NCBI GenBank assembly: GCA_025922795.1
Contig: JAICHC010000154.1
Coordinates: forward strand, 1 to 6,835
Reading direction: 5' to 3'
From: Candidatus Binatia bacterium
Lineage (GTDB): Bacteria > Desulfobacterota_B > Binatia > UBA9968
Length of the DNA: 6,835 bases
Shown here: piece by piece, positions 1 to 5,452 of the stretch
Position numbering within the stretch: position 1 is the first letter of the stretch
Layout: each line of letters begins with the position of its first letter
Notes under the pieces: model-generated
What the model saw: only the letters and a program-made list of their open reading frames with translations
Told to the model about the DNA's origin: nothing
Databases searched by the model: none
Translations under genes and position numbers: made by a program

Positions 1-494
1 AAGATCTGGACGACCGACGCGAAAACGGAGAGCCGACAAATCAAAATTCCCTCCTTAACACAGCGCCAAAGCAACTTGTTGCAAGCGTCGGCTTCCCCGC
101 CGACGGTAAAGCCGACGAAGTCGCGCTACTTTTGTTTCAGAAGATTCTCGACCCGCAACGCTATCAAATGGAAGTCATCTCCGCCGACATGCTTGCATCC
201 GAAATGTTCTCTCTGGTTGGCGAGAAGCAGCCGCGGCTCGTGTGCATCGGCGCTATTGCTCCGGGCGGCCTGGCGCGAGCCCGCTATCTCTGCAAACGTC
301 TACGGAACCGGTTTCCCGAAGTTAAAATCCTCGTGGGCCGCTGGGGAGCATCCGACAGCGTCGGAAACGCGCGCACATCTTTGTCGTCGGCAGGTGCCGA
401 TCGGGTGGCCGCCACGCTGTTCGAAGCTCGTGATCAACTGGCTCAGTTGGTCCATTTGCAAACCGGCGCCGCTATTCCCGCCGCTGCGCGCTGA
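1..494 (+). CDS. C-terminal part of a probable AI-2E family transporter (5' end outside window)
   Basis: The frame is open from base 3 at the left edge to the TGA at 492-494, giving the last 163 residues of a longer protein; a TTG at 132 could be mistaken for a start but coding continues upstream of it. The visible part is a soluble alpha/beta domain. It has a strand-like LVASVGFPADGKADEVALLL (about residues 25-44), then ISADMLASEMFSL (59-71), PRLVCIGAIAPGGLARARYL (77-96), KRLRNRFPEVKILVGRWG and GADRVAATLFEARDQL. From memory of the family, a B12-binding-like Rossmann tail with a PPGGL..RYLCKRLR..FP..KI.VGRWG pattern follows the eight-helix membrane domain of some proteobacterial AI-2E family transporters. 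No DxHxxG cobalamin ligand motif is visible, so cobalamin binding is not supported. The membrane part lies outside the window, so the family call rests on this tail alone. An alternative is a stand-alone or regulator-linked B12-binding-like domain. Confidence 0.55.
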   Translation, partial: DLDDRRENGEPTNQNSLLNTAPKQLVASVGFPADGKADEVALLLFQKILDPQRYQMEVISADMLASEMFSLVGEKQPRLVCIGAIAPGGLARARYLCKRLRNRFPEVKILVGRWGASDSVGNARTSLSSAGADRVAATLFEARDQLAQLVHLQTGAAIPAAAR

Positions 495-624
495 TGAGCC
501 TTCAAATGACCCGGTCCTTGCCGGATGGAAATTCAAAAAGCTGGCATCTTCCACGCGCTCACATCGCCTCGGCAGCGTTCGTCGAGCTTTGAGAAAAATC
601 TTCTACTCTTAGCGACGGCTACAC
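495..624. other. Intergenic gap, no recognisable feature
   Basis: These 130 bases lie between the transporter tail and the MarC remnant. I see only a four-base-pair CCGG/CCGG hairpin near 510-524, too weak for a terminator. There is no convincing -35/-10 pair and no clear Shine-Dalgarno sequence in front of the ATG at 625. Confidence 0.4.
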
Positions 625-808
625 ATGGATGAAAGCCTGTGGCAATTTGCGCTTCAAGCGTTCGTGACGCTCACCGTGGTTGTCGATCCGCTCGGGGTCG
701 CGCCCCCGAGTGCTGGGAATCATTCTCGCCGCTCTCGCCGTGCAATTCGTTTTGAACGGCATCGGCGGCTTCTACGAATCAATAGCAGGTGCGGCAGAGA
801 ATCGATGA
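625..808 (+). pseudogene. MarC family membrane protein remnant with large internal deletion and frameshift
   Basis: MarC proteins are inner-membrane proteins of about 200 residues with six predicted helices and uncertain transport function. Here the ATG at 625 begins MDESLWQFALQAF followed by VTLTVVVDPLGVAPP, which matches the N-terminus and first helix of the family (typically VTLFVVIDPxGxAPIF). At about 705-712 the reading switches by one base into a second frame. That frame gives VLGIILAALAVQFVLNGIGG, then FYESIAGAAENR, and stops at TGA 806-808; this matches the last helix and C-terminus. About 28 N-terminal and 32 C-terminal codons remain, so roughly 140 codons are missing. The first frame read without the switch gives a 62-codon ORF to 813 with a nonsense tail. 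The product cannot fold as a MarC protein. Whether this is a real deletion or an assembly error cannot be told from the sequence. Confidence 0.75.
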
Positions 809-844
809 TATAACCAATGTCGTTGAGCTGTGCCTTAACATCGC

Positions 845-1507
845 TCAGTATTTCGACAGGACCTCAACCAGCTTTTTTGCACCGGCCGGCGGCGCGATCT
901 TTCCGGTCAGAATATCCTCGACGTAAACCGGTTTTTCATAGTACTCCTCGTTGGCTTGATATCGGGTCGCAATGACCGTCCCCTCCAAAGAAACGCCGGC
1001 AAAAATTCCTTGGCTGCGGCTGTAAGTATAGATGGCCGCCCGTGGCGCGGCGCCGGCTTCGGCCGAACGCCCGACAGGGCCGACTGCAGCGCTCAGGTTG
1101 GCTCCGAGAGTGACGTTGCTGCCTTGCGAAAAGGCGTTCACCGCCTCCTGGGTATTTAAAATGATGACATACTCGGAGACCTGCACTCCTGCTTGAAAGC
1201 CGACGCCTATCCCGCCCGTGCCGATTGCCGACGGAGCGCTCCAGCCATGCTCGGTGCGCGCGAGAATGACGCCCGAGCCCCCCCGGCCGCTCAGAATGAA
1301 GCCGGCTTTGGTCATCGTGAGGATCGCCAAACCTTTGGCGTCGCGAAGCACCCGCGGCGGGATCGCCTTCTCGGGTATCTCTTCGAACCGTTCGATGATC
1401 GATACCGCTCGATCGACATCGTCCTGCATGGCTGCATGGGCCGCTGCGGTCGTAACGGCGAGAGAAAAAAGAATTGCCATCACTGAAGAAATTTTTGTTG
1501 TGATCAT
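845..1507 (-). CDS. Exported SYLF (Ysc84-type) domain lipid-binding protein
   Basis: A 220-residue protein. SYLF domains bind phosphoinositides in eukaryotes; bacterial members are small secreted or periplasmic proteins of unknown role. Residues 1-25 form a signal peptide: K5, a hydrophobic core VMAILFSLAV, and an AHA|A cleavage site near residue 25. The mature part carries the family pattern in order: LRDAKGLAILTMTKAGFILS (54-73) with GRGGSGV next, GWSAPSAIGTGGIGVGFQAG (88-107), VSEYVIILNT, and YSRSQGIFAGVSLEG (162-176). The start chosen is ATG 1505-1507, because AGGAGG lies four bases upstream and the signal peptide begins there. The frame stays open upstream to 1663, but that extension has no signal or ribosome site and is unlikely to be translated. 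The gene converges on the MarC remnant with 36 bases between stops. The 165-base gap on its 5' side (1508-1672) shows no firm promoter. Confidence 0.9.
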   Translation of the reverse strand: MITTKISSVMAILFSLAVTTAAAHAAMQDDVDRAVSIIERFEEIPEKAIPPRVLRDAKGLAILTMTKAGFILSGRGGSGVILARTEHGWSAPSAIGTGGIGVGFQAGVQVSEYVIILNTQEAVNAFSQGSNVTLGANLSAAVGPVGRSAEAGAAPRAAIYTYSRSQGIFAGVSLEGTVIATRYQANEEYYEKPVYVEDILTGKIAPPAGAKKLVEVLSKY

Positions 1508-1511
1508 GCAG

Positions 1512-1517
1512 CCTCCT
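1512..1517 (-). promoter_or_regulatory. Shine-Dalgarno AGGAGG of the SYLF gene
   Basis: On the minus strand AGGAGG is followed by CTGC and then ATG at 1507. It selects this start over the longer open frame that continues to 1663. Confidence 0.8.
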
Positions 1518-1672
1518 CGCTGGCAGTGACCTGAAAGTAAACTAAACCAACCTATGCCACAATAATTCGACTGGAAAACCCGGTCGCAGTTCGGGTCGGC
1601 AATCGTAGAGCTACGCTTCCCACGCGTCACCGTGTTTTGATCGATTCCTGAATCACAATGCAAAAACCATCG

Positions 1673-2584
1673 CTACGGCTGCGAATCGATGGCCCCCGCA
1701 TAGCCCTGGTGCCGGGCCGGATCGGACTCGAGGTCACGGAGAAATTCGACCACCGCCGTCCAGAACTCATCGCGCCGTTCGATCCCATAGTGACGCGCTC
1801 CCGCTATCGTTACGGTGCGTTGCGGTCCGCCCCATGCGCTCGCAAGCGCAGCGCCGCGCGCGGCGGGAGTCACGTCGTCGTGTTCTGCAATAACAAACAA
1901 GGCCGGCACCTTGATCTTCGGCGCGATCGCCGCCGCGTCGTAGCGACCGTTGAGTATCAAGCCGACCGGGAGCCAGGGGTAACGCGCCGCCCCGAGCGCG
2001 GCAAAGCTGTCGAAGGGCGTGGCGAGAATCGCACCGCGCAAATGGCGCGTCGTTGCGAGGGCTATCGAAAAGTAAGTGCCCAGGCTTCGGCCGAGCACCA
2101 CGATGTTAGATGGATCGACGTCGGGACGTGCGGAAGCATAGTCGTAGATCAAGCCCGCGTCTTCGAGGAGAACGCGTTCTGACGGCTCGCCCTCCGAAAG
2201 ACCAAAACCGCGATAATTTATAAATAGCCATCCCCAGCGTTCGGGCTTGTCGCCACGATCGATCAGCCAGGAAGTTTCCCGGCGCACGCCGCCGAAGACA
2301 ATGACCAGAGGAAAACGCCGGTTGGGCCGCGGCGCTACCGGATGTTTCAACCAGCCATGCAGCGTCACGCCATCGGACGTCTTGAGACGTACTTCCTCGA
2401 TGCCGCGCTCACGCGACGCGATCGTGTTAAGGTAGGCGGGGTCAACACTCCGCATTCGAAACAAAAAACGCTGCTCGATCGGTTCGAGAATTAAGTTGCA
2501 ACCGCCAGCGATCATCGCCCCCGCAACCGCAAGCGTAGCGAACAGCGACCGGCAACGAAGCAAACGTTTCTGGGGATCGAGCAT
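1673..2584 (-). CDS. Alpha/beta hydrolase, putative lipoprotein (serine aminopeptidase S33/BAAT-like)
   Basis: A 303-residue alpha/beta hydrolase. An N-terminal signal (residues 6-28, LLRCRSLFATLAVAGAMIAG) ends in a permissive lipobox A-G-G-C with C29, so it may be a lipid-anchored envelope protein. The core follows the family order: TSDGVTLHGWLKHP (69-82), LVIVFGGV oxyanion strand (93-100), INYRGFGLSEGEPSE (122-136), nucleophile elbow VLGRSLGT with S167, acid loop VIAEHDDVTP with D236, and catalytic H265 in GARHYG, giving a complete triad. It resembles ABHD17/YfhR-type hydrolases; the substrate is not predictable. The ATG at 2584 is chosen because the export signal starts there. No Shine-Dalgarno precedes it, but a 26-codon ORF with one ends two bases upstream, suggesting translational coupling. 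The frame is also open upstream to 3157, but that part lies inside the ThDP gene in another frame and is not coding. The ThDP gene ends 125 bases upstream on the same strand, so co-transcription is possible. Confidence 0.87.
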   Translation of the reverse strand: MLDPQKRLLRCRSLFATLAVAGAMIAGGCNLILEPIEQRFLFRMRSVDPAYLNTIASRERGIEEVRLKTSDGVTLHGWLKHPVAPRPNRRFPLVIVFGGVRRETSWLIDRGDKPERWGWLFINYRGFGLSEGEPSERVLLEDAGLIYDYASARPDVDPSNIVVLGRSLGTYFSIALATTRHLRGAILATPFDSFAALGAARYPWLPVGLILNGRYDAAAIAPKIKVPALFVIAEHDDVTPAARGAALASAWGGPQRTVTIAGARHYGIERRDEFWTAVVEFLRDLESDPARHQGYAGAIDSQP

Positions 2585-2586
2585 GG

Positions 2587-2667
2587 CTACTGATGGATTA
2601 TGTTTGTGACGAAAACGCAGTCGGTTTTTCGATCTGTAAGAAACAAGATGCAGGCTGAATCGTTCAT
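2587..2667 (-). CDS. Possible 26-residue leader ORF upstream of the hydrolase
   Basis: In the 125-base gap between the ThDP gene and the hydrolase there is an ATG at 2667 preceded by GAAGGA with five bases of spacing (minus strand GAAGGACCGGTATG). It encodes MNDSACILFLTDRKTDCVFV followed by TNIIHQ and stops at TAG 2587-2589, two bases before the hydrolase ATG (TAGCCATG). The hydrolase has no Shine-Dalgarno of its own, so this ORF could bring ribosomes to the hydrolase start by termination-reinitiation. I recognise no homology. A chance ORF of this length is common, and only the ribosome site and exact juxtaposition support it. Confidence 0.4.
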   Translation of the reverse strand: MNDSACILFLTDRKTDCVFVTNIIHQ

Positions 2668-2672
2668 ACCGG

Positions 2673-2678
2673 TCCTTC
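2673..2678 (-). promoter_or_regulatory. Shine-Dalgarno GAAGGA of the 26-codon ORF
   Basis: GAAGGA lies five bases before ATG 2667 on the minus strand. It is the only good ribosome site between the ThDP gene and the hydrolase. Confidence 0.45.
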
Positions 2679-2709
2679 TTTCGACACCAAGTTGCTGCAA
2701 GCGGGTCGC

Positions 2710-4581
2710 TTATTTCTTTTTTACCATGCCCGCACGCTGATCGGGTCCGCCTTCGGCGTAGCCCGGCTCGATCACCGAGTCGATGAAATAACGTCCGCCC
2801 TTGGCGACAATTTCCGCGCCCTTCTTGAGCGCTTTCGCGAGCGCATCGGCCGTCGAAACCGGCGCTTCTGCTGCAAATCCTTGCGCGCGCGCCATCGCAA
2901 CCAGATCCACTCGCGGGTCGTCGATGCGCTGGCCGATCCAGCGATTCTGCGGCGGGCGATCGCGCATTTGCGCGACGCGCTCTTGATGCATCTCGTCGTT
3001 GAAGTACGAGCGATTGTCCGCCACCACGATCATCAGAGGAATGTCCATGTGCGCTGCCGTCCAGAGCGCCTGCACGCCCATCAAATAATCGCCGTCGCCG
3101 ATGATGCCTACGGGAATCCGCCCACTGCCCTTGAGCGCCAGCGCCGTACCGACGCAATGCCCCGGCCCGGTGCCGACCCCACCACCACCGTCGTTGCCCA
3201 TGAAAGAGAGCGGTCCGTCGAACTCATCCGCTTCGCCGGGCCAGCCGAGCGATAGACGGGCTAAGGTGATCGGCCGTTTTTTGGCAAATTCGCGCACGGT
3301 CATCGCCATATCCCAAAGCGTCATCGATTTCCCGTTCGTGGCTTTCGCATTAGCGCCGAGCGCGTCGTTCCAATGAACGATGCTTTTTATCTCGGGGCGG
3401 ATCTTTTGCTTCGGCGCTTTCTTGGCATCCAGCTCGTCGAGCATCTGGGCGATAAATGGATCGGGCTCTGCGTGAATCGGGATATCGACCGCCGCCAGCG
3501 CCTGGTGGTCCATGCTCCACCCGTTGGTGCGATAACTATCCACCGAACAATGGAGGATCGTTTTCTCGGCAGGCTGTTGGGTCTGCGCGGCGCCGAGCGC
3601 CAGGCGCAAAACGCCGCCAAGGTCGAGCCAATCCATGCTCAAGATCAGGTCCGCCTTTTCGATCAGCGCCGTGGCCGCCTTGCTCGGGCGCAGGCAGGGC
3701 GCGGCGAGATGCAACGGATGCGTAGTTGGAAAGGAAGCCGCGTCGTTGCTGCTCGTCAAAACCGCGGCGCCGATCATTTCGGCGAAGCGCACCCGGCGAT
3801 CCCAATCGGTTTGCTTGCGCGATACGCGACCCATGAGAATCAGCGGAAATTTCGCCTTGTCGATCGCCTTCAATGCGGCGAGAACGGAGGCGTGCGGCAC
3901 CGCGGGCGAGGGCGCCGGCGCGAAGCGCGCTGGATCGGGAATCAAAACTTTCTCCGTGAGCGGCTCCTCCTGCAGACCGACATCGAGGCAAACGTAAACC
4001 GGCCCAAAGGGCGCGCTGCGAGTGATCTGATTGGCGCGCAGCACCGATTCCACCGCCGCTTGCGGCGACGCCGGTTGATCGTCCCACTTAATGTAGTTTC
4101 GAATCATCGACGCTTGATCCTTCGAGGTGTGGATCCAGTCGATCCACGGCCGGCGCTTGTACGCGTCCACCGGACCGGTGGCGCCGAAGATGATCATTGG
4201 CGTGCGATCGCACCAGGCGTTGAAGATCGTCATGGTCGCGTGCATGAGACCGACGTTGGAGTGTAGCGCCACGGCCATCGGCTCCTCGGTCACCTTGCCG
4301 TATCCGTCGGCGATCGAGACCGCATGTTCTTCATGAAGGCAGATCACCATCTGCGGGTTTTGGTTGCCGAGGTAGTTGACGATGCTGTCGTGAAAGCCGC
4401 GATAGCTCGCCCCGGGAACCAGCGCTATATACTTGAGGTCGAGCCTGCGCGTCACCTCGGCAACGACGTCGCTGCCCCACTTCATCTGCGGCTTTCCGAG
4501 ACTCTGCGGCCGGTCTACCTGGGCTTTCTTGGATTGTCGCTCCTGGGTCTCCATCGGTTTCCTAGCAGTTGCTGCTTTCAC
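2710..4581 (-). CDS. Thiamine diphosphate-dependent enzyme (acetolactate synthase/benzoylformate decarboxylase superfamily)
   Basis: A 623-residue protein with the three-domain layout of the superfamily, slightly longer than usual (about 550-600) because of a charged 30-residue N-terminal extension. The Pyr domain carries LVPGASYRGFHDS (54-66) and CLHEEHAVSIADGYG (81-95), where E84 aligns with the glutamate that activates ThDP. The middle domain includes FPLILMGRVSRKQTDW (245-260). The C-terminal PP domain has the ThDP/Mg motif: GDGDYLMGVQALWTAAHMDI (495-514) with D496, ending at ADNRSYFND with N523. Such enzymes form or cleave C-C bonds next to a carbonyl (2-keto acid decarboxylation, carboligation). 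I cannot assign the substrate; it does not read as a classical IlvB, so acetolactate synthase proper is doubtful. The start is GTG 4579-4581, supported by AGGAGG seven bases upstream; the later ATG at 4554 has none. The start overlaps the stop of the preceding 81-codon ORF in TAGTG. Confidence 0.9.
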   Translation of the reverse strand: MKAATARKPMETQERQSKKAQVDRPQSLGKPQMKWGSDVVAEVTRRLDLKYIALVPGASYRGFHDSIVNYLGNQNPQMVICLHEEHAVSIADGYGKVTEEPMAVALHSNVGLMHATMTIFNAWCDRTPMIIFGATGPVDAYKRRPWIDWIHTSKDQASMIRNYIKWDDQPASPQAAVESVLRANQITRSAPFGPVYVCLDVGLQEEPLTEKVLIPDPARFAPAPSPAVPHASVLAALKAIDKAKFPLILMGRVSRKQTDWDRRVRFAEMIGAAVLTSSNDAASFPTTHPLHLAAPCLRPSKAATALIEKADLILSMDWLDLGGVLRLALGAAQTQQPAEKTILHCSVDSYRTNGWSMDHQALAAVDIPIHAEPDPFIAQMLDELDAKKAPKQKIRPEIKSIVHWNDALGANAKATNGKSMTLWDMAMTVREFAKKRPITLARLSLGWPGEADEFDGPLSFMGNDGGGGVGTGPGHCVGTALALKGSGRIPVGIIGDGDYLMGVQALWTAAHMDIPLMIVVADNRSYFNDEMHQERVAQMRDRPPQNRWIGQRIDDPRVDLVAMARAQGFAAEAPVSTADALAKALKKGAEIVAKGGRYFIDSVIEPGYAEGGPDQRAGMVKKK

Positions 4582-4826
4582 TATTTGTCCTCCTCGATAT
4601 CCAATTCATTATTAATCTGATCAATTGAACCAAGGCCTGAGCTTTGCCGATTATACTTATGCGTCGGCAATGCGACGACCCCTTGCACGCTAAAGCGCGC
4701 TGCAGCCACGACTAGCCCTTCTTCGAGATCGCGGCAGGCGAGACTCACTTGACTGATGCCCGAGAAGCGCCGTGGCTTTGCGCAAGAGACTCGATCTGCC
4801 GCCGGAGCGGTCACATGGGTTTCCAT
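4581..4826 (-). CDS. Small 81-residue ORF with VOC (glyoxalase-fold)-like N-terminus, possibly a gene remnant
   Basis: ATG at 4824-4826 follows AAGGA with nine bases of spacing, and the stop TAG (4581-4583) overlaps the GTG start of the ThDP gene. Residues 20-37, FSGISQVSLACRDLEEGL, resemble the first strand and helix of VOC superfamily proteins, which usually begin near I.HV.L.v.Dle.s..FY and run 120-150 residues. After that the similarity ends: VVAAARFSVQGVVALPTHKY and an Asn/Asp/Glu-rich tail do not look like a VOC protein, and no other frame restores one. I read it as a translated short ORF built on the 5' end of a lost VOC gene. It sits between the thioesterase (22-base gap) and the ThDP gene, so it may serve mainly to couple translation. 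A genuine small protein of its own is the alternative. Confidence 0.5.
   Translation of the reverse strand: METHVTAPAADRVSCAKPRRFSGISQVSLACRDLEEGLVVAAARFSVQGVVALPTHKYNRQSSGLGSIDQINNELDIEEDK
4589..4594 (-). promoter_or_regulatory. Shine-Dalgarno AGGAGG of the ThDP enzyme gene
   Basis: AGGAGG followed by ACAAATA and then GTG (4581) gives ideal spacing. It lies inside the last codons of the 81-codon ORF (Glu-Glu-Asp region) and decides the GTG start. Confidence 0.8.
4650..4655 (-). promoter_or_regulatory. Possible internal -10 box (TATAAT) upstream of the ThDP gene
   Basis: A perfect TATAAT on the minus strand lies 68 bases before the GTG start, within an AT-rich patch (about 4582-4660) that contrasts with the GC-rich surroundings. 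No TTGACA-like -35 box sits at 16-18 bases upstream, and there is no TGn extension. It may be an internal promoter or only the AT-rich part of the short ORF. Confidence 0.25.
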
Positions 4827-4848
4827 CTTGCTGCTTCCTTTGGTTCTT

Positions 4849-5301
4849 CTATGTTCCTTTCAGAGCCACAGTGGTCGCGCCGGTCGGATCGGAGAGGCTC
4901 GCGACGATTTCCGGCGGAACGGCTTGAGCCTTGATCGCGGCCGCTCGTTCGGGATGTGTACCGGCCCAAACACGTTTCTCAAAGCCATCGAGCGCAAGCT
5001 GGCCTTCTTTGAGCACGCGGTGGCGCACAGTGAAGCTGCTGCGCCCCCACTCGCCCACTTCGCTCTCGACGACGATCTCATCGTCGAACCGGCAAGGAGT
5101 AATAAAACGCACTCCGACTTCGACTACCGGCATGCCGACGATGCCGTATCGTTTCCGCATCGCCGACGGCGTGAGTCCAGTGCGCTCGAACAGCCAGCCC
5201 GTGCTGGTATCGAACATGATCAGGTATTGCGGATAAAACACGATCCCGGCTGGATCGCATTGCCCCCATTCAATGCGCAAGGTGCGCCGATTGACCAGCA
5301 T
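4849..5301 (-). CDS. Acyl-CoA thioesterase, 4-hydroxybenzoyl-CoA thioesterase-like hotdog protein
   Basis: A 150-residue single hotdog-domain protein, the usual length for the 4HBT family. Residues 10-23 read IEWGQCDPAGIVFY, the family signature; D16 corresponds to the catalytic aspartate of Pseudomonas 4-hydroxybenzoyl-CoA thioesterase, and QYLIMFDTSTGWLFE forms the hot-dog helix start. The expected strands follow: VVEVGVRFITPCRFDDEIVV (59-78) and GRSSFTVRHRVL. It hydrolyses acyl- or aroyl-CoA thioesters in the cytoplasm; the exact acyl group is inferred only loosely from homology. The ATG at 5299-5301 is the first start after an in-frame stop three codons upstream; its ribosome site is weak (AGAAG). 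It is the first gene of a compact minus-strand cluster, downstream of a terminator hairpin, with the 81-codon ORF starting 22 bases after its stop. Confidence 0.88.
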   Translation of the reverse strand: MLVNRRTLRIEWGQCDPAGIVFYPQYLIMFDTSTGWLFERTGLTPSAMRKRYGIVGMPVVEVGVRFITPCRFDDEIVVESEVGEWGRSSFTVRHRVLKEGQLALDGFEKRVWAGTHPERAAAIKAQAVPPEIVASLSDPTGATTVALKGT

Positions 5302-5350
5302 TAAGCACTTCTAATGAATTTGTTGGCATCGAGATCAAAACCAACCGCCG

Positions 5351-5408
5351 ATAAAAACCAGGGACAGTCTTGCGCTGATTTGATCCGCAGCGCAAGTCCT
5401 GTCCCTGG
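5351..5408 (-). terminator. Strong intrinsic terminator-like hairpin with T-tract
   Basis: Bases 5358-5377 (CCAGGGACAGTCTTGCGCTG) pair with 5388-5408, whose reverse complement differs only by one inserted base and one mismatch near the middle. The stem is about 20 base pairs with a 10-base loop. On the minus strand the stem is followed at once by TTTTTAT (5357-5351), the classic rho-independent layout. It lies 45 bases after the stop of the beta-propeller gene and would end that transcript before the thioesterase. The stem is longer than a typical terminator, so it could also be a REP-like or other palindromic repeat that happens to serve as a terminator. Confidence 0.75.
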
Positions 5409-5452
5409 AGTTCGTTACCCGCTATCAGCGAAATCTTCGATCGCGCCGCGCC

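Noticed and set aside
76..612. A 178-codon plus-strand open frame over the transporter tail
   Set aside because: It lies in a different frame from the domain with recognisable motifs and has low-complexity Ser/Arg/Pro composition.
625..813. A real 62-residue small membrane protein from the MarC start
   Set aside because: After the MarC-like first 28 residues the frame is Arg/Ser-rich nonsense, while the authentic MarC C-terminus continues in the neighbouring frame.
1536..1555. Weak -35/-10-like pair upstream of the SYLF gene
   Set aside because: TTGTGG with a TACTTT-like -10 matches the consensus too poorly to list as a promoter.
1604..1615. CGTAG/CTACG inverted repeat downstream of the hydrolase
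   Set aside because: Five base pairs with a two-base loop and no T-tract; not a credible terminator or operator.
1508..1663. A longer N-terminus for the SYLF protein
   Set aside because: The extension has no ribosome site, would bury the signal peptide, and the AGGAGG fits only the ATG at 1507.
1673..3157. A 494-codon minus-strand open frame joining the hydrolase to upstream sequence
   Set aside because: Its first 190 or so residues are Arg/Gly/Ser-rich and mostly overlap the ThDP gene in another frame. The real hydrolase begins at 2584 with its export signal.
3373..4266. A 297-codon plus-strand open frame
   Set aside because: It is antisense to the ThDP enzyme, Arg-rich with no family motif; typical of long antisense frames in GC-rich genes.
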